Part shown: piece by piece, positions 1 through 11,426 of the stretch
How positions within the stretch are numbered: the stretch's first letter is position 1
How the letters are laid out: every line of letters begins with the position of its first letter
Source: Anopheles merus
Lineage: Eukaryota; Arthropoda; Insecta; Diptera; Culicidae
Direction of reading: 5' to 3'
NCBI RefSeq assembly: GCF_017562075.2
Contig: NC_054085.1
Span: 7,733,259 to 7,797,258, forward strand
DNA: 64,000 bases
Translations under genes and position numbers: made by a program
The notes under the pieces: model-generated
Databases searched by the model: none
Told to the model about the DNA's origin: nothing
Seen by the model: the letters and a program-made list of their open reading frames with translations, nothing else

Positions 1-3000
1 ATACGACCAGAGGATGTGCCACTATCATCGGCCGGCATCAGCACCAACGAAGCATGGTCGGCCGAATACGACCGATCCGATGGGAAAGTCTTTCCAGGCG
101 AAAGGCATCCCTCTTCTGTGAAGGAAAATGGTTTACCCTGGGTAGCCTTGCCATCACAGAAGCATCGATACAGATCGTGAACCATGCACAGCGGTTCGAT
201 ATCGGCCAGCTGGGGCAGTTTGGTCAGTAGCACGTGCGCGTGACGCATACGATCCGCCGGCGACAGAGGTTTCGCATTCGGCGGCGGTTTACTAATGTAC
301 TGCGACACGTCCTTTGCGCTGCCACCATTCAGCAAACTCTGCATGCTCAGATCGTTGTAGTAGTCGTCGTACTTTTTGGGTTTTTTCTTCTGCCGGCGAG
401 ATTCGGTCTCCTTGTTGTGCACCAGTACGGTTGTGTTTTTGGTCAGGATGACGGTGTGCGTAAATTCACGTTCCTCTTTCGCCAACCGGGCCGTCGCTTT
501 CTCCCGAAGATACTTCACGTCCGCGCTGGTCAGAGCAGTGGCTTCGCCCTTTCCCTCTGCAGCAAGATCCGTCTGAAGGAAAAGAAGAAAATATACATAC
601 GATATTGTACTCGTACGACTTAACAACATGCCCAATCATCAAGCCCCGTATGGACTGACTATCCTGCTGTGAGGACACCACAGAACAAGCCACAGATATT
701 CAAGTGCATTGGTGGCAGTGCTGCAAAATGTCACTGTCAATGTCCAAAAAAAATCTGACTAAAACAAAATCCATGTCAGCATCACGTACTCAATTGTGAT
801 GACCAGAGGTGATACTCAATACAATTGGTGTGACCATCATATGCTTCGTGACATTTTTGCGATCATCGCATGATCAGTCATTATGTCATGACTTTTTTTT
901 GCTGTGATCAGTTCTGCAAAATGTCAATGACATAGCCATGACAAATTTTGGCTGAAACAAAATCATGTCAGCGTCACGAGCTCAACTGTGATGATCAGAG
1001 GAGAGACTCATCCAGTTGGTCAAACCGTTGGTCGAAGTGGTCGAGTTATTTTGTAGTCAAAACCGTTTTTTCATTGAGTATCACCAATGCGCATCAAGCT
1101 ACCAGATATTTTCATTGTTTTCGTTGGTGAATATCTCGTGATGCTCGTGACATTTTGCAGCACTGATTGGTGGTTTAGGCAGGCCTAGACCGACTAAGGT
1201 TTATGTGCCAGATAGGAATAGAAATCGTAGTTCATAAACAATCAGATTGAACGACAAGTACTTACCTTCACTTCCTGCGTTTGATTGGCAAGCTTTTCTT
1301 CAAATCCACAGCTGCAGCCAAACATGCAGCCACTCTGTCGGCAGTGCTGCCTTCGATCGGTAGCGGCCACAGCAGCGGGTTGGGAACTGTGCAGCACGTC
1401 GCAAATGCAGCCCAAGGAACAGTATTGTGGATCGCATCGTTGCTGCTGTTGCTTCTGCTGTCGGGTGCTTTCAGCAGAACTGACCGCGGGATCGCTAGGG
1501 TCTTCGATGATGGTTGCGTTGAGACGTTTCATCTCGCGGCTAGTGGGGAAGGGGGAAACGTTTATTACGTCAGTACACCTGTTTCAATGAGATTTGAGTG
1601 ATGGGATGACACAAGCGGAACATGACACAAGCATTAATTAAGAGAGGATGAAGGTTTTTAATCATTTGCATTCCGGAAGTTTGGGTGGATGTAGCTTTCG
1701 AGGTTGTAAATTGCCATAATGATACGTAAATAATTCGGAAAAAAGATTATCTCCTATATGAAAACTCAAAGCTAGAAGTGACGATCATTTGAAAATTCAA
1801 GATACATTTGTTAAATTGGTATGTTTGCTGCATAGCATTAATGTTCATTAATGGGTTAAAAACGGTTTACCAAAGCAGACACAAAAATTAGTTTAGTTTT
1901 AGTTTTTCACACTAATATGCATTTAGGATCCATCAGGTTTCAAGCAAACGCAGAACATGACAATGAGTGAAGCGTGTTTAATTATGTATGAGATTGGATC
2001 TGGCAGGGATACATATAGTGATACAAAAAAGCAATCCAACGAAATTCAAAAGAAGCAACAATAATTTGTTATATGAAAGAATGTTTGATTAGTTACCCTA
2101 CACGAATGCACAAACTAGAAACAGTATGATGTAAAAGGTTATGCTTACAGTAGTTTCAACTTGACTGGATCGACCGTCTTGCTGCCGGTCTCGGAGGACG
2201 GTGCAGAACCGCTGGGCTCGGCAGCAGGGGTAACCTCTGCACCTGAACCAACTTCACTGGCTGCTGATGCTGGTGGAGTGCAGATCTTCACATCAACACC
2301 CACCTCACCCGACACTGGTGGTTCATTCTTAACTGGCACAGGCTTCACATCACCACCCGATGGCGGTGTCTCAATCTTGATCGGCTTGGTCATCTGCTCT
2401 CGGGATGGACGCGCACCGTCCTCCCGCTTCACATAATCCACCTCCGGATCGTCCTTCCCCAATATATCTTCCGCAAGCGCGATAGCTACGGAATCCGTAA
2501 TGGCGCCAAGCACATCGGCACACACCAACTCATCGGGATCGATTTCATCGCCTTTGCCTTCCTCCAACGCTTTGTCGATTGCTGACCGAAACGTCAGCTT
2601 TTCGTCCATCAGTTTCCTAAACTCGTCGACGTCACAGTGCACAGGCGATCCGGGGCTCGCCATAAAGCGACGCCTGATCAACATGCGGCGCTGATTGTTC
2701 AGGTACGGCAGCTCAAACACGAAAGATCGCTCTTCGCTCGCGCTGGGCACCGTTTTGTCCTCCTCCCGAGCACCATCGGCCGTCAGCGTTGAGACGGCAA
2801 ACCGCGCCCAGTTTTCCGTAATACCGTCGTGCGGAAGGATCATCTTCAGGTACGGCTTAACGAAACCATCGAGCGGGCGATTGAGCTTGGGAAACACCTC
2901 CAGTTCCACCGGCGGCATTTTGAACACCTCCAACTGTCCCAGCGTCGGATCGTCGTCGGGCGACGGTTGCAGACACTTCGAGGACAGGGGACCGGGCTTT

Positions 3001-5177
3001 GTGCCCGGATAGGAACGTTTGTTTTGGTAGCCGGTATCGTTGGACGTGGTGCGATACAGGTAACGAGCAGCGTCGTTCATCATCCGTTCCTCTGCATCGG
3101 ATTGGGAGGATTTGTTTCTGTCCTCTGAGATATTCAGCTTCACACCCTCGGGAAACGGCGGACAGTGACATTTGCTAACGTAGTGAATGCGATGACCACG
3201 GGATGCCACCACCGGGCTGGAGTACAGTGGGTTCCGCGAAAGCGTCTTATACCGATGATTGCCCCGACACCCGGACAGCTTGATCGTGCGGTTATCGATG
3301 GTAATCGTTTGGAAGTAGTAGCGGCCCTTCTCCGTTCGCAACCACGACAGCGCACGCCAGGTGTCGCGGGTGAACGGAATCTGCTGATCCTGCAGCTCCT
3401 TCATGCGGTAGAAATCGAGTGCGGCATCGATGTTCTTGCTGCGCTTTTTCAGAAATTGAAATATTTTCGACTCATTGTCGATCATCAGGTACCGCACATC
3501 GTTCTCCCGCTGCACCAGGATGCGCTTTTGGGCGACGGTTCGCGGTCGCACCATATCGTTCGGTCGCTGGGGACACTCGAGCCGCGGCGGCAGCGAACCG
3601 AACGAGATCAATCCTTCCTCGCGAAACAGATCGCTTCGCGTTTTCTCGCCCGTTTCCACACTATCTGCATCCATGCTGCTGCCGTAGGCAAGGAATGGAG
3701 CGAACGGTTGCGACTTTTTCACGATCGGCGTCGGCAGCAGCCCCGGCAGGCTCGGTTTGTCCAGCTTCACTATCTCGCCCTCGTCGAACCCATAGAACTC
3801 GGTGGACGAGTTGGAGTTTGCGCAGTCAAGATCGAGATTGAGCGTTTTGTGCAGCTTGCCGAACACCTTCGAGACGCGCATCTTGCGCGGCTCCTCCGGA
3901 ATTTCGATGTACCTCGGCCGGGCGGCAATTTTTGTACGATCGCGCAAACTGCGGCGCCCCTCGCTACCGTCCAGACTGTTGTCGGAAAAGGAGGAGGGTA
4001 CAGTTGCCTTCGCCGGTGGCGATAGGTTGAACTTGTTTAGCAGTGAATCGACGATCGAGCGATTTTTACGCTGCTCCAAGGGTTCCAGCTCTATATCGCA
4101 CGTATATGTTGGATCCAATATGTCGGATTTGGACGTTTCGAGAAAGCTGTAGGTGCGGGAGTCGTCCCTCGGTTCATCTTTCACCGGTGTGCTATTGACA
4201 CGGTTTAAAAGAACCGCTGCCGGTGACATCGTTTCCAGTGTACCGTCTAAAGGAACATTATTTTCTTTGTTCGGATCGGCATCCTCGGTGGAGCAGTTTG
4301 GTGACAGGTCGATTTCGGTTTTAACCAACGGTTCTCTCTCCGCTGGATCATCTTCCGTGGATGTGCCATTTCCTTCGACACCGTTCTCAATCGGCTTCGG
4401 CGAACCATCATCGAGGGGTGCCCCGTCCTCCGGAGCGTCCACGACTTTGCTCTTTTGCATTGACTCTACCTCCTCCATTCTTTCCTGCAGCATTGCCAGC
4501 AACAACCGAATGGCACACTGTATCGAGTAATACTCCTTGATAGTGCTGAGCGTGTCTATCCGATCAGTATAAGAAGTCTTTGGAGTTACCCGCACGAGTG
4601 CTGTACTTTCTTCGCTTGGCCGATCGATACGTGGCTCTTGAGGTGCCGCCGAAGATGGTTCTTCCTCCCGAACTTGGCTAATGTCACGACGTTCCTCCTC
4701 ACTTTCCTTCGTTATGGCATTTGAATTTGCCGGGACTTCGCCTGCCGCGGCATCAGTCGATCCATCGGCAGGTGATGGCGCGTGGTCGGTCGCACCGTTG
4801 TGCGTTGAGGCACTTTGCTTTGCGGACAGCGTTTGCTTGATGCGCTTCTGGAAGTAGTGTGGTATGGCACGGCGGGCCGCAAACGTTTGCACCAGCCTGA
4901 TGGCCCGTTTTTTGACCAGCGCCAGTCGACGGTTCCGATGTTGGCGCAGATCCGATTTGCAACTACCCTGGGGCAGTGGCTTATACATTAAACGGCAAAT
5001 ACGCAACCGGCACGGGTACGCCTTCGGATCAGCGTCCTTAGCGCGGGGGACTGATGCTAAGGGGTAAACCGGTGGTGCACTGTCAGCACGCAGAACGCTC
5101 GACTTCCGTTCCAACCAGCAGCTGCAGCTCGGGCATTCGCAAGGGGGGCTGGGTTTGTATGTGTTTGATAAAATCAT
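1..5177 (-). CDS. MGA-like nuclear protein with duplicated cysteine motif, partial (3' exons, runs off left edge)
   Basis: Three minus-strand exons join cleanly: 5177-2149, 1539-1266 and 572-1 (continuing off the window). The first ends in CT before a GTAAGC donor (phase 2); the apparent stop just beyond is read only if that donor is ignored. The second begins after a CAC-TAG acceptor and ends before GTAAGT in phase 0; the third follows a pyrimidine tract and CAG. The first exon encodes about 1010 residues with a basic, cysteine-bearing N-terminal part, acidic Ser/Glu-rich low-complexity stretches and a conserved-looking central block around YYFQTITIDNRTIKLSGCRG. The second encodes two copies of C-x4-C-x3-C-x-C (CDPQYCSLGCIC and CRQSGCMFGCSC, about residues 1045-1087). 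The third continues with a Lys/Arg-rich segment and PLCMVHDLYRCFCDG. From memory this cysteine region resembles the MGA conserved domain, which would mean a chromatin-linked transcription role; that is family inference. No T-box or bHLH is visible here. The true start is uncertain because the frame stays open upstream of 5177 and weak acceptors lie at 5149-5210. Confidence 0.72.
605..672 (+). mobile_element. Truncated tRNA-derived SINE in intron of the MGA-like gene
   Basis: This piece matches the front part of the SINE seen complete at 49938-50145: the run from ACTCGTACGACTTAACAACA through ACTGACTATCCTGCT is recognisable. The tRNA-like head and the (AAG)n tail are missing, so it is a degraded fragment. 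It lies in the intron between 573 and 1265, in antisense to the host gene. Confidence 0.6.
716..1165. mobile_element. hAT-type MITE with 19-bp terminal inverted repeats and 8-bp target duplication
   Basis: The ends are perfect 19-bp inverted repeats, CAGTGCTGCAAAATGTCAC at 716-734 and its complement at 1147-1165. They are flanked by an 8-bp direct repeat ATTGGTGG at 708-715 and 1166-1173. An 8-bp duplication plus ends starting CAGTG are typical of the hAT superfamily. The 450-bp body has no transposase frame. The left end is partly repeated inside (CTGCAAAATGTCAATG near 914-929, followed by a diverged copy of the next 100 bases), so the element carries an internal duplication of its subterminal region. 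It sits in an intron of the MGA-like gene. Confidence 0.9.
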
Positions 5178-7700
5178 ACAAGGATGGGAACCTAGAACGA
5201 TACGAACATCGATGGATACGATTATATTTTTGCAAACGAAGGTTCAAGATCTAGCACTTGTGGAGGAATCCTTCAAAATACATAAACAATTTTATGAAAT
5301 TGCAGTGAGCCGACGACGTATAATAGAAGCATTTTTAATAAACTAAATGAAACAGGAAAGTAATGCACCACGGATTGTGCTATAAAATAACAAAGCAATT
5401 TGCTTATTTGATTGCCACCAAATCGATAAAAGTGCAAATAAAGATGGCGCCCAACACACACCTAGAAAAATACGCGATCATGTTTGTGTAAATGGTAATT
5501 ATTTTCTAAAAATGAATATTTACACCCACAATCACGTTTAAGAATTTTTTGACCAAATAATCTTTTTTTTTATCACAGTTTCAGTTCAGTTATCACAGCA
5601 AAAGTTTCCGTGATTTAAAAAAAAAACTTTCAGTTAATTTACACTTTAAAATATGTTTTCCCCACTATAACAAACGCTCTGCATTTGCTTTGTATGCAAC
5701 GTAAAATGAAATAATTATTGTAACTTAGTTAAAACGTATAACCAAAGGTACAGAGGGAGAGACTTAAATGTGGCCGTCTTGCATGAATTAGTTTTTCTTT
5801 TTTTCACCATTCATGTTCAATGCAAAATGGCCAAAGGTGAACAAGTGAATGACGGTAATGAAAATGTTACACATTTTTCAGCAAAATTTCTACTCCCCAC
5901 CTAGCACCAGCGATGGCAGTATTGAAACACATTTAGTTTTTCGATTCATAATTATCCCCCTCGTTTGTGTGATTCTCTATGATTCTTCCGCTAGACGACT
6001 CGAGGCAGGAAAGGAAAAGCACACAACTGTCGTAAAGATAAAATGGCTGACTATATCGATAGGATGAATGGGAGAGTACGGAAACGACACTGACGACAGG
6101 GCTACAACAAAAGCAAAGGAAAAAAAAATAGATCAATCCCAGGATGACGACCTTGGACATTTGGATTTCAGGCACCATTTGCGCAACCATCGACATTAAT
6201 CCTTCAAACTAAATTATAATTTTACTATTATTTTATTACATATTGATCGGAGAAGAAAAATATGCGAAATTAATTAGTAATGATTAAATTCTCTAGATAA
6301 TCCGAAAAGAAATGGTGAATTATTAAGTAGAAACATAATAAAATAACACCTTTAATTAATTAAACTCATTACTCCATTACGCGGTGCTATAGCGGTAATA
6401 TAGTGGCTGCCATAGAGACAAATTTAATATCCACATTCTCGCACTCGCCCATAAAAACCCGCAAACCGCAAGCAAGAAGGAGAGGGGAGGGAGGCGGAGG
6501 ATGTATGTGAGGCCAGGCCGAGAAATAACTTCGTTCACCAAAATTCATCTTTAAGCCATAGATAAACACACAAACACACGCGCGCATACATCTATCCTTA
6601 TCGAGCGACACCTACACTTCCCCTTCCCCTCTTCACTTCTGCCGTGCTTCCTACACAACGTTGGCAAAAAAACATAAACACAAAAAAGTCACTTCAATCT
6701 TCAAAAGCCATAAGATGCGCTTTTCTGCACCCCCCCCCCACACACACACACACATTTTCTTACCATTCCGCAACAATGGCCCGGACATGGCTGTCGCGGC
6801 GTTCATCGACCGAAGCGAGTAGTGGAAATGGAAATGATTGTCCCCTTTGCCACAGTCGCACACACCCCGCCACACACACACACACAAACGCACACAAAGC
6901 GGTACAAGCGGGACCAGGTATCACAGCACACCCGGGGGGATGATGCTTCGCTTCCTAAGCCCACAACGTCTGGTAGCTACGTCGTGAAGAAAACATTCTT
7001 CTCATGTGTCACACAACACCAGCAGCACCGCACACCGTGCATCGTGCATCGTGTTCATTAATAACACCGTCCGGGGCGGTACGGGAGAACTTCATAACGT
7101 TTGACAATTGTAACAACAAACAGGCACAGCCAAAGGGTCAGCACAACTAACAGTCAAAACTGGGACGGGGGCGATGCGGGAAAAGCACAAATATCATGCG
7201 GTTCTCGGTGCGTGATGGTGGTAGCGGCTGCTGCTTCCCATCCGATGCCGAGCACAATCGATACGCTGCTTCAAACGCAGTATATTTCCCGCAGCTGGCT
7301 ACGAAAACGCAGCAGCAGCAGCCACAGCAAAAGGCGAGAGGAGCGATAGATAGAGAGAGCGCGACCGAGTGCGGACGAACAAAAGAATGACAGGTAAATT
7401 AGATAAACATAAAACTCACTGAAAGACAATTTCACGGAAACCCACTGTACCTGATGTGTTATGTAAGCGAACTGTAAACTCCGAAGCATAGCGTCCGACA
7501 CGCACCCGAATTATGAGCAAATAAGCAATTCCACCCGAACCTTACATATCTACTCGCACCTCACAGAGTAGTGAAAATATTCAACCCCAGTGAGTCACCA
7601 TTTTTCACGTACCACCCCTACACATCCGTTCTGATCGCGCACGGTAAAATCACCTTCTCTCGCGAATCTTCTTTCATTACCGGAATGTTCCACATGTGCA
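5178..7700. other. AT-rich non-coding DNA upstream of the first recognised MGA-like exon
   Basis: No exon can be defended here. The stretch is AT-rich to about 6400, then mixed, with short CA runs near 6733-6754 and 6867-6887 and CAG-rich sequence near 7310-7330. Since the 5' end of the minus-strand gene was not found, part of this may be an intron or 5' UTR of that gene. A good plus-strand donor (ACAG|GTAAAT) at about 7392 follows a GC-rich purine-rich stretch and could mark the end of an untranslated exon of a divergent transcript. Confidence 0.4.
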
Positions 7701-8900
7701 CTCCCGAGCGTCTTTCTATCGAATGGCCGACGTTATTGCACGACGAAAGGGAAACTTTTCTCGATCGAACACAGCTAGCTAACCACTTCGCTTACCCGGC
7801 GGCGGCCATTTTGTTTTTTCATCAGGCAACACAAAAATGGCGATCGTGGTGCGTAGGTTGCACTTCACATTTCTGCACACAAACTTTGATATTTCGGTCA
7901 AGCTGTCATGGTGAAGCGAAAAAGGAACGTGCGGAATGGGGTTGAAAAATGAGCAACATTAACAGTTTTACAACGAGGCTGTGTTTTCTCTCCTACTACG
8001 AAATAAGCCTAACTGATCTGAGTAAACCCGCAGCCGCATCAAATCAAGGCGTATTTTGTTAGGTTAGCCGTTTCCGGTTAAGGCGTTTCACGATGACATG
8101 TAAAGTCTACCCGATGACAGCATCAATTCTGGCATGATCCTGTAACACTGGAACGCGTCTGACTCACTTCCGGGGTTCGGGAACGCATTCTTGGGGATCG
8201 GAAGTTTACTCGCGATGACAGAACTGAGAGGGGTTACGGGAAACAGATGCGTAGAAGGGCAGACGGGTTTGGGGAAAAAATCATTCGGGAGTTGGGGTAA
8301 CACTTGACAATGGTTAGGAAACTGTTCACACTACCGGGGTCGTAATATTATCGAACACGACATCACACCAACACTGAACAAAAACAAAATAACAAGCAAA
8401 CAAAAACAACTCACACTCAGCATCCCGCTTTACGTTCCTTCGCTAGGGATCCGAGGGCTCCAATCGTGGGGGATCCGACAGCCGCGCACTGTGGCAACAT
8501 TTTAAAAATGGCGGCCAACCTCAACCAACAGAGCAAACGCGCCCCGTCGCCATTGTCTGGGATTTCGTTCGCAAACTTCGTTCCGACACGGCCGTGGCCC
8601 GCGCGAGTGATGTTTTCACCGACACCGTTTCCAGCGCGAAAAAACACTAATCGTCGCAGACTTGGACTTTTTCCCTTCTGCACGGCGTGGCAGATCTAGA
8701 TCTTCTCTCATGCAGGCACACACAGCCGACCGTAAAACAGAATTCGATATCCGTGGTTGAATGCGCGTATATCCTCTGCGCCGCTGCACCCTGTTTCACT
8801 GCGAAGGAATTGCTTTTTTTTGCTGTTGTTTGCAGTGGGATGAGCAAAACTAACCTCCCTGTCCGAACTGTCAAAACCCGCAGGCCCGCACCGTTGTTGA
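7700..8900. promoter_or_regulatory. GC-rich island with YY1/Pho-like sites, candidate promoter
   Basis: The region is richer in G+C and CpG than its flanks. It carries three copies of the YY1/Pleiohomeotic-type core: GGCGGCCATTTTG at 7801-7813 (minus orientation), AAAATGGCGAT at 7834-7844 and AAAATGGCGGCC at 8505-8516. A possible minus-strand donor (GAGT|GTGAGT) lies near 8412. The position fits a promoter for the minus-strand MGA-like gene, perhaps bidirectional, but no transcription start is shown by the sequence alone. Confidence 0.4.
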
Positions 8901-9888
8901 TATTCGTTCACCGAGCAGCAGGGCCCTGTGTGTTCGTGTACCAGATGATACGGATTCGATGTTCTCGGTGAGTAGAAGGAAATATATTTTACATGTTGAT
9001 ATTTTTGAATGTACGTAAAACAATATTAAGATGTGATTTAAATCGTACAATTAGAAAACGCGTGCAAAAATAATGGAAATCGTTTCCCGTCCGTTGCTGG
9101 GAAGGATGACAGATCGACAAAGCGAACAATATGTCGGCCGATCGGACTGAAGCCGGCTTGAAATGGGGGTGCCATGTTTGTTTTCGGCTCTGTTGCTAAA
9201 ACGAAAATAAATTTGAAATGCATTAGCTTGAAGCAATTTGTTTGGGGCTAATAAAATTAATAAGAAAAAAATATATATTCGGCGGGCAAATAATAACATA
9301 ATCATTTTGGTCGTAAATGAAATCGACTTTTACGTAAAAAAGTTTTTTTTATTGCCTGTTTGTCCGTTTTATTTCTTTCAAATGAATGATTTTTGTTTGA
9401 GTTCTAATGGTGCTTTTTAGTGACTTAGTTGTTATCTGTTGCGAAATGTATCTTGTGTATCTAAAAGAATTTTGTCCTCGGATGCAAAGTATACCACGAA
9501 TGTCGTAGTTTTGTCGACTGTATAGAAAAACACGATAACGTTTTTCACTTAATGGCAGTTGGCCTGCTTTATGCTCTAAAATCTACACGATATTTGACAG
9601 ATGGCAGTATGTTGTCAAAATCTTTCATCGCTGTATTGTGGATCGCCTAGAAGCACTGTCACAAAATAGACAATATTACATGTACTGAATAATTTTCTTC
9701 GTTTGTTTAAATCTTAAAAAAGTTAAATAACCTTATTTCAATTTGTAACTGCTCACCAACCAGCCTAGTAGGATGCGGTACATATTTGAACCACCCAGGT
9801 GCCCTGTGTGTACTAAGCATAACAACTTACAGAATAACTTACATGGCTCTGTTAATGTATGTTGATTAACACAGGATTATGTGATGTC
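8901..9888. other. AT-rich intergenic DNA with no recognised feature
   Basis: Mostly AT-rich with short open frames only and no family-like protein segment. I see no inverted-repeat element with clear ends. Confidence 0.4.
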
Positions 9889-10072
9889 TTCTTCTTATTT
9901 GACGCAACAACCGTAGTCGGTATAGGTCTGGCAGTACAACGGTAGGGGGTTTGTTATCAGTTTCTGATTGAATATACATAGCCGGATAGTCATTCCTGCG
10001 TATTGGGAACGGCGTCCAAACGGGGCTTGAACTCATGAGGGCCATGTTGTTAATTCGTGCGAGTTTAGAACT
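9889..10072 (-). mobile_element. Degenerate tRNA-derived SINE
   Basis: Read on the minus strand this matches the SINE family at 16014-16216 and 49938-50145. It has the ACATGGCCCTCATGAGTTCAA region (B-box-like), the CTATCCGGCTATG region, the CAACGGTTGTTG-like end (altered here) and an (AAG)n tail seen as CTTCTTCTTA on the plus strand. Many substitutions and no clear target duplication show that it is an old copy. Confidence 0.65.
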
Positions 10073-10217
10073 TAATTATGGCAGCCAGAGGCGTCACGGG
10101 AGGGTCCTGAGCGAAATTGAACCAAAAAAACCTATTACTGTAATATCAAAACCCATGGTGCTCAAATGCAGAGGCCCGTCAGCTTATGAAAGAAAGCAGG
10201 GTATCGATTCTCAGTAA

Positions 10218-10380
10218 GGCCAAAAATACACGGAAAGGAATTTCGCGGCTGCGGAATTCCGCTTGCTGAAAAATGTACGGATATGACAGTTCGGGAAAGT
10301 TGCCGTTGACACTTTGTATATGGGTTTGACAGCAGGCGGAATTCCGCGGCCGCGAAATTCCGGTCTGTGTATTTTCGGCC
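10218..10380. mobile_element. PIF/Harbinger-like MITE with TAA duplication
   Basis: About 52-bp imperfect inverted ends begin GGCC(A/G)AAAATACAC and include GGAATTTCGCGGC and GCGGAATTCCGC. They are flanked by TAA at 10215-10217 and 10381-10383. A 3-bp TAA duplication with GGCC-starting ends suggests a PIF/Harbinger relative. At 163 bp it is almost all terminal repeat and could fold into a long hairpin. No coding capacity. Confidence 0.75.
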
Positions 10381-11035
10381 TAAGAATTTATCACCTCTGC
10401 ATTGAATGTTTCTTCTGGATCCTTAAACTCTGCCGCTTAGGTTGGTTGAACGAGCAGAAGTCTGACTGAAAGTTATGTTGCCCGTGAAACGCATGGATTG
10501 GCATAGAATCCAAACAGAAACAGGGAATCTTATTTAGAAACTTTTCTGTTGAAACATATGAAATATGTAATCTTTTGAATACACTGTTCGAATTTCAGCG
10601 TCGAGAATGTAGAGCTCATGCAAACATTGTTTGGAGTGGACGGATAGATGAGCTTGGTGAATCAGTTTATCAATACGGGTATTTAATAAATTGTAAAGAA
10701 AAGTTTGAGCTAATGCAGACACACGATATTTTTTTTAATGTATGGAGAATTAATTTATTAGATCTCTAATAATAGTGGTACGCGTTTGCAACAACTACAC
10801 GTAGTTCACGAGGTACAGTAGAACGTCGATTATCAGGGGGCGGATTAACCGGCTGTCGGCTTAACCGTGCGCATAAATGTGACAGCTGTTCAAACGTACG
10901 GCGAATATTTGCAGCGATAGTCAAGTGGGCAACCAGTTTTTTGTGCCGCTCTGTAGTGTATAGTGGTATTTTAGAAATTCATTTTTGTTCATGAACAGTT
11001 GTTAAACCTATAGTTATTGATTAAAATTATATTCT

Positions 11036-11120
11036 TCTTCTTCTATATGGCGTAAACGTCCTACGAGGACATGCCGGCCTATACCGGCTTTCAAGACCTT
11101 ATGTAAATAGACTTTATATA
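11036..11120 (-). mobile_element. Short SINE 3' fragment inserted into the pogo-like MITE
   Basis: The stretch begins on the plus strand with a CTT repeat, which is an inverted (AAG)n tail, followed by GGCGTAAACGTCCTACGAGG and CATGCCGGCCTATACCGGC. These are typical of SINE 3' ends but of a different family from the copy at 49938. Comparison with the uninterrupted copy at 34 kb (GATTAAAATAATATTCTACT on the minus strand) shows extra DNA exactly here, with an approximate duplication AAATTATATTC / CAATAATATTC. Confidence 0.65.
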
Positions 11121-11172
11121 CAATAATATTCTACTAACAATTAATCGATTGCTTCAAAGTGAATTAATCATA

Positions 11173-11314
11173 TACGGACGTCACACGAAGTGTAAACTTT
11201 GGCGTAAATTGGATTTCAGCCATACAACCTTATAATCTTTTGACAGGAAGTTTACGCTCTTCCATACGAATCACGTGTAAACTTTTTTAGTTTACGCCTC
11301 GTGTGACGTCCGTA
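11173..11314. mobile_element. Nested MITE with TA target duplication
   Basis: Perfect 16-bp inverted ends TACGGACGTCACACGA are flanked by TA at 11171-11172 and 11315-11316. The matching empty site exists in the window: the sister host copy at 33.78 kb reads AATTAATCATAAAACTAGTG with a single TA. This gives direct evidence for the insertion and for the TA duplication. Confidence 0.9.
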
Positions 11315-11426
11315 TAAAACTAGTGGATTCTATATTTTTTATACATTTCTTGGACAATTATCCGTGAAAATCAATTAACCGGCAACCGTCCGGTCCCGAA
11401 CTGCCCCGATAATCGATGTTGTACTG

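Larger units (their letters stand above)
10816..11426. mobile_element. Tc1/mariner (pogo-like) MITE, interrupted by two later insertions
   Basis: The ends CAGTAGAACGTCGATTATC (left) and CAGTACAACATCGATTATC (right, inverted) are flanked by TA at 10814-10815 and 11427-11428, the signature of Tc1/mariner/pogo-type elements. The inside holds a SINE fragment (11036-11120) and a second MITE (11173-11314). A related copy at about 33745-34039, in the opposite orientation, lacks both insertions, so the host element is older than its guests. No transposase frame remains. Confidence 0.85.

Noticed and set aside
3165..4025. 286-codon plus-strand frame
   Set aside because: It is antisense to the large MGA-like exon and has no family likeness; GC-rich third positions of the real exon keep the opposite strand open.
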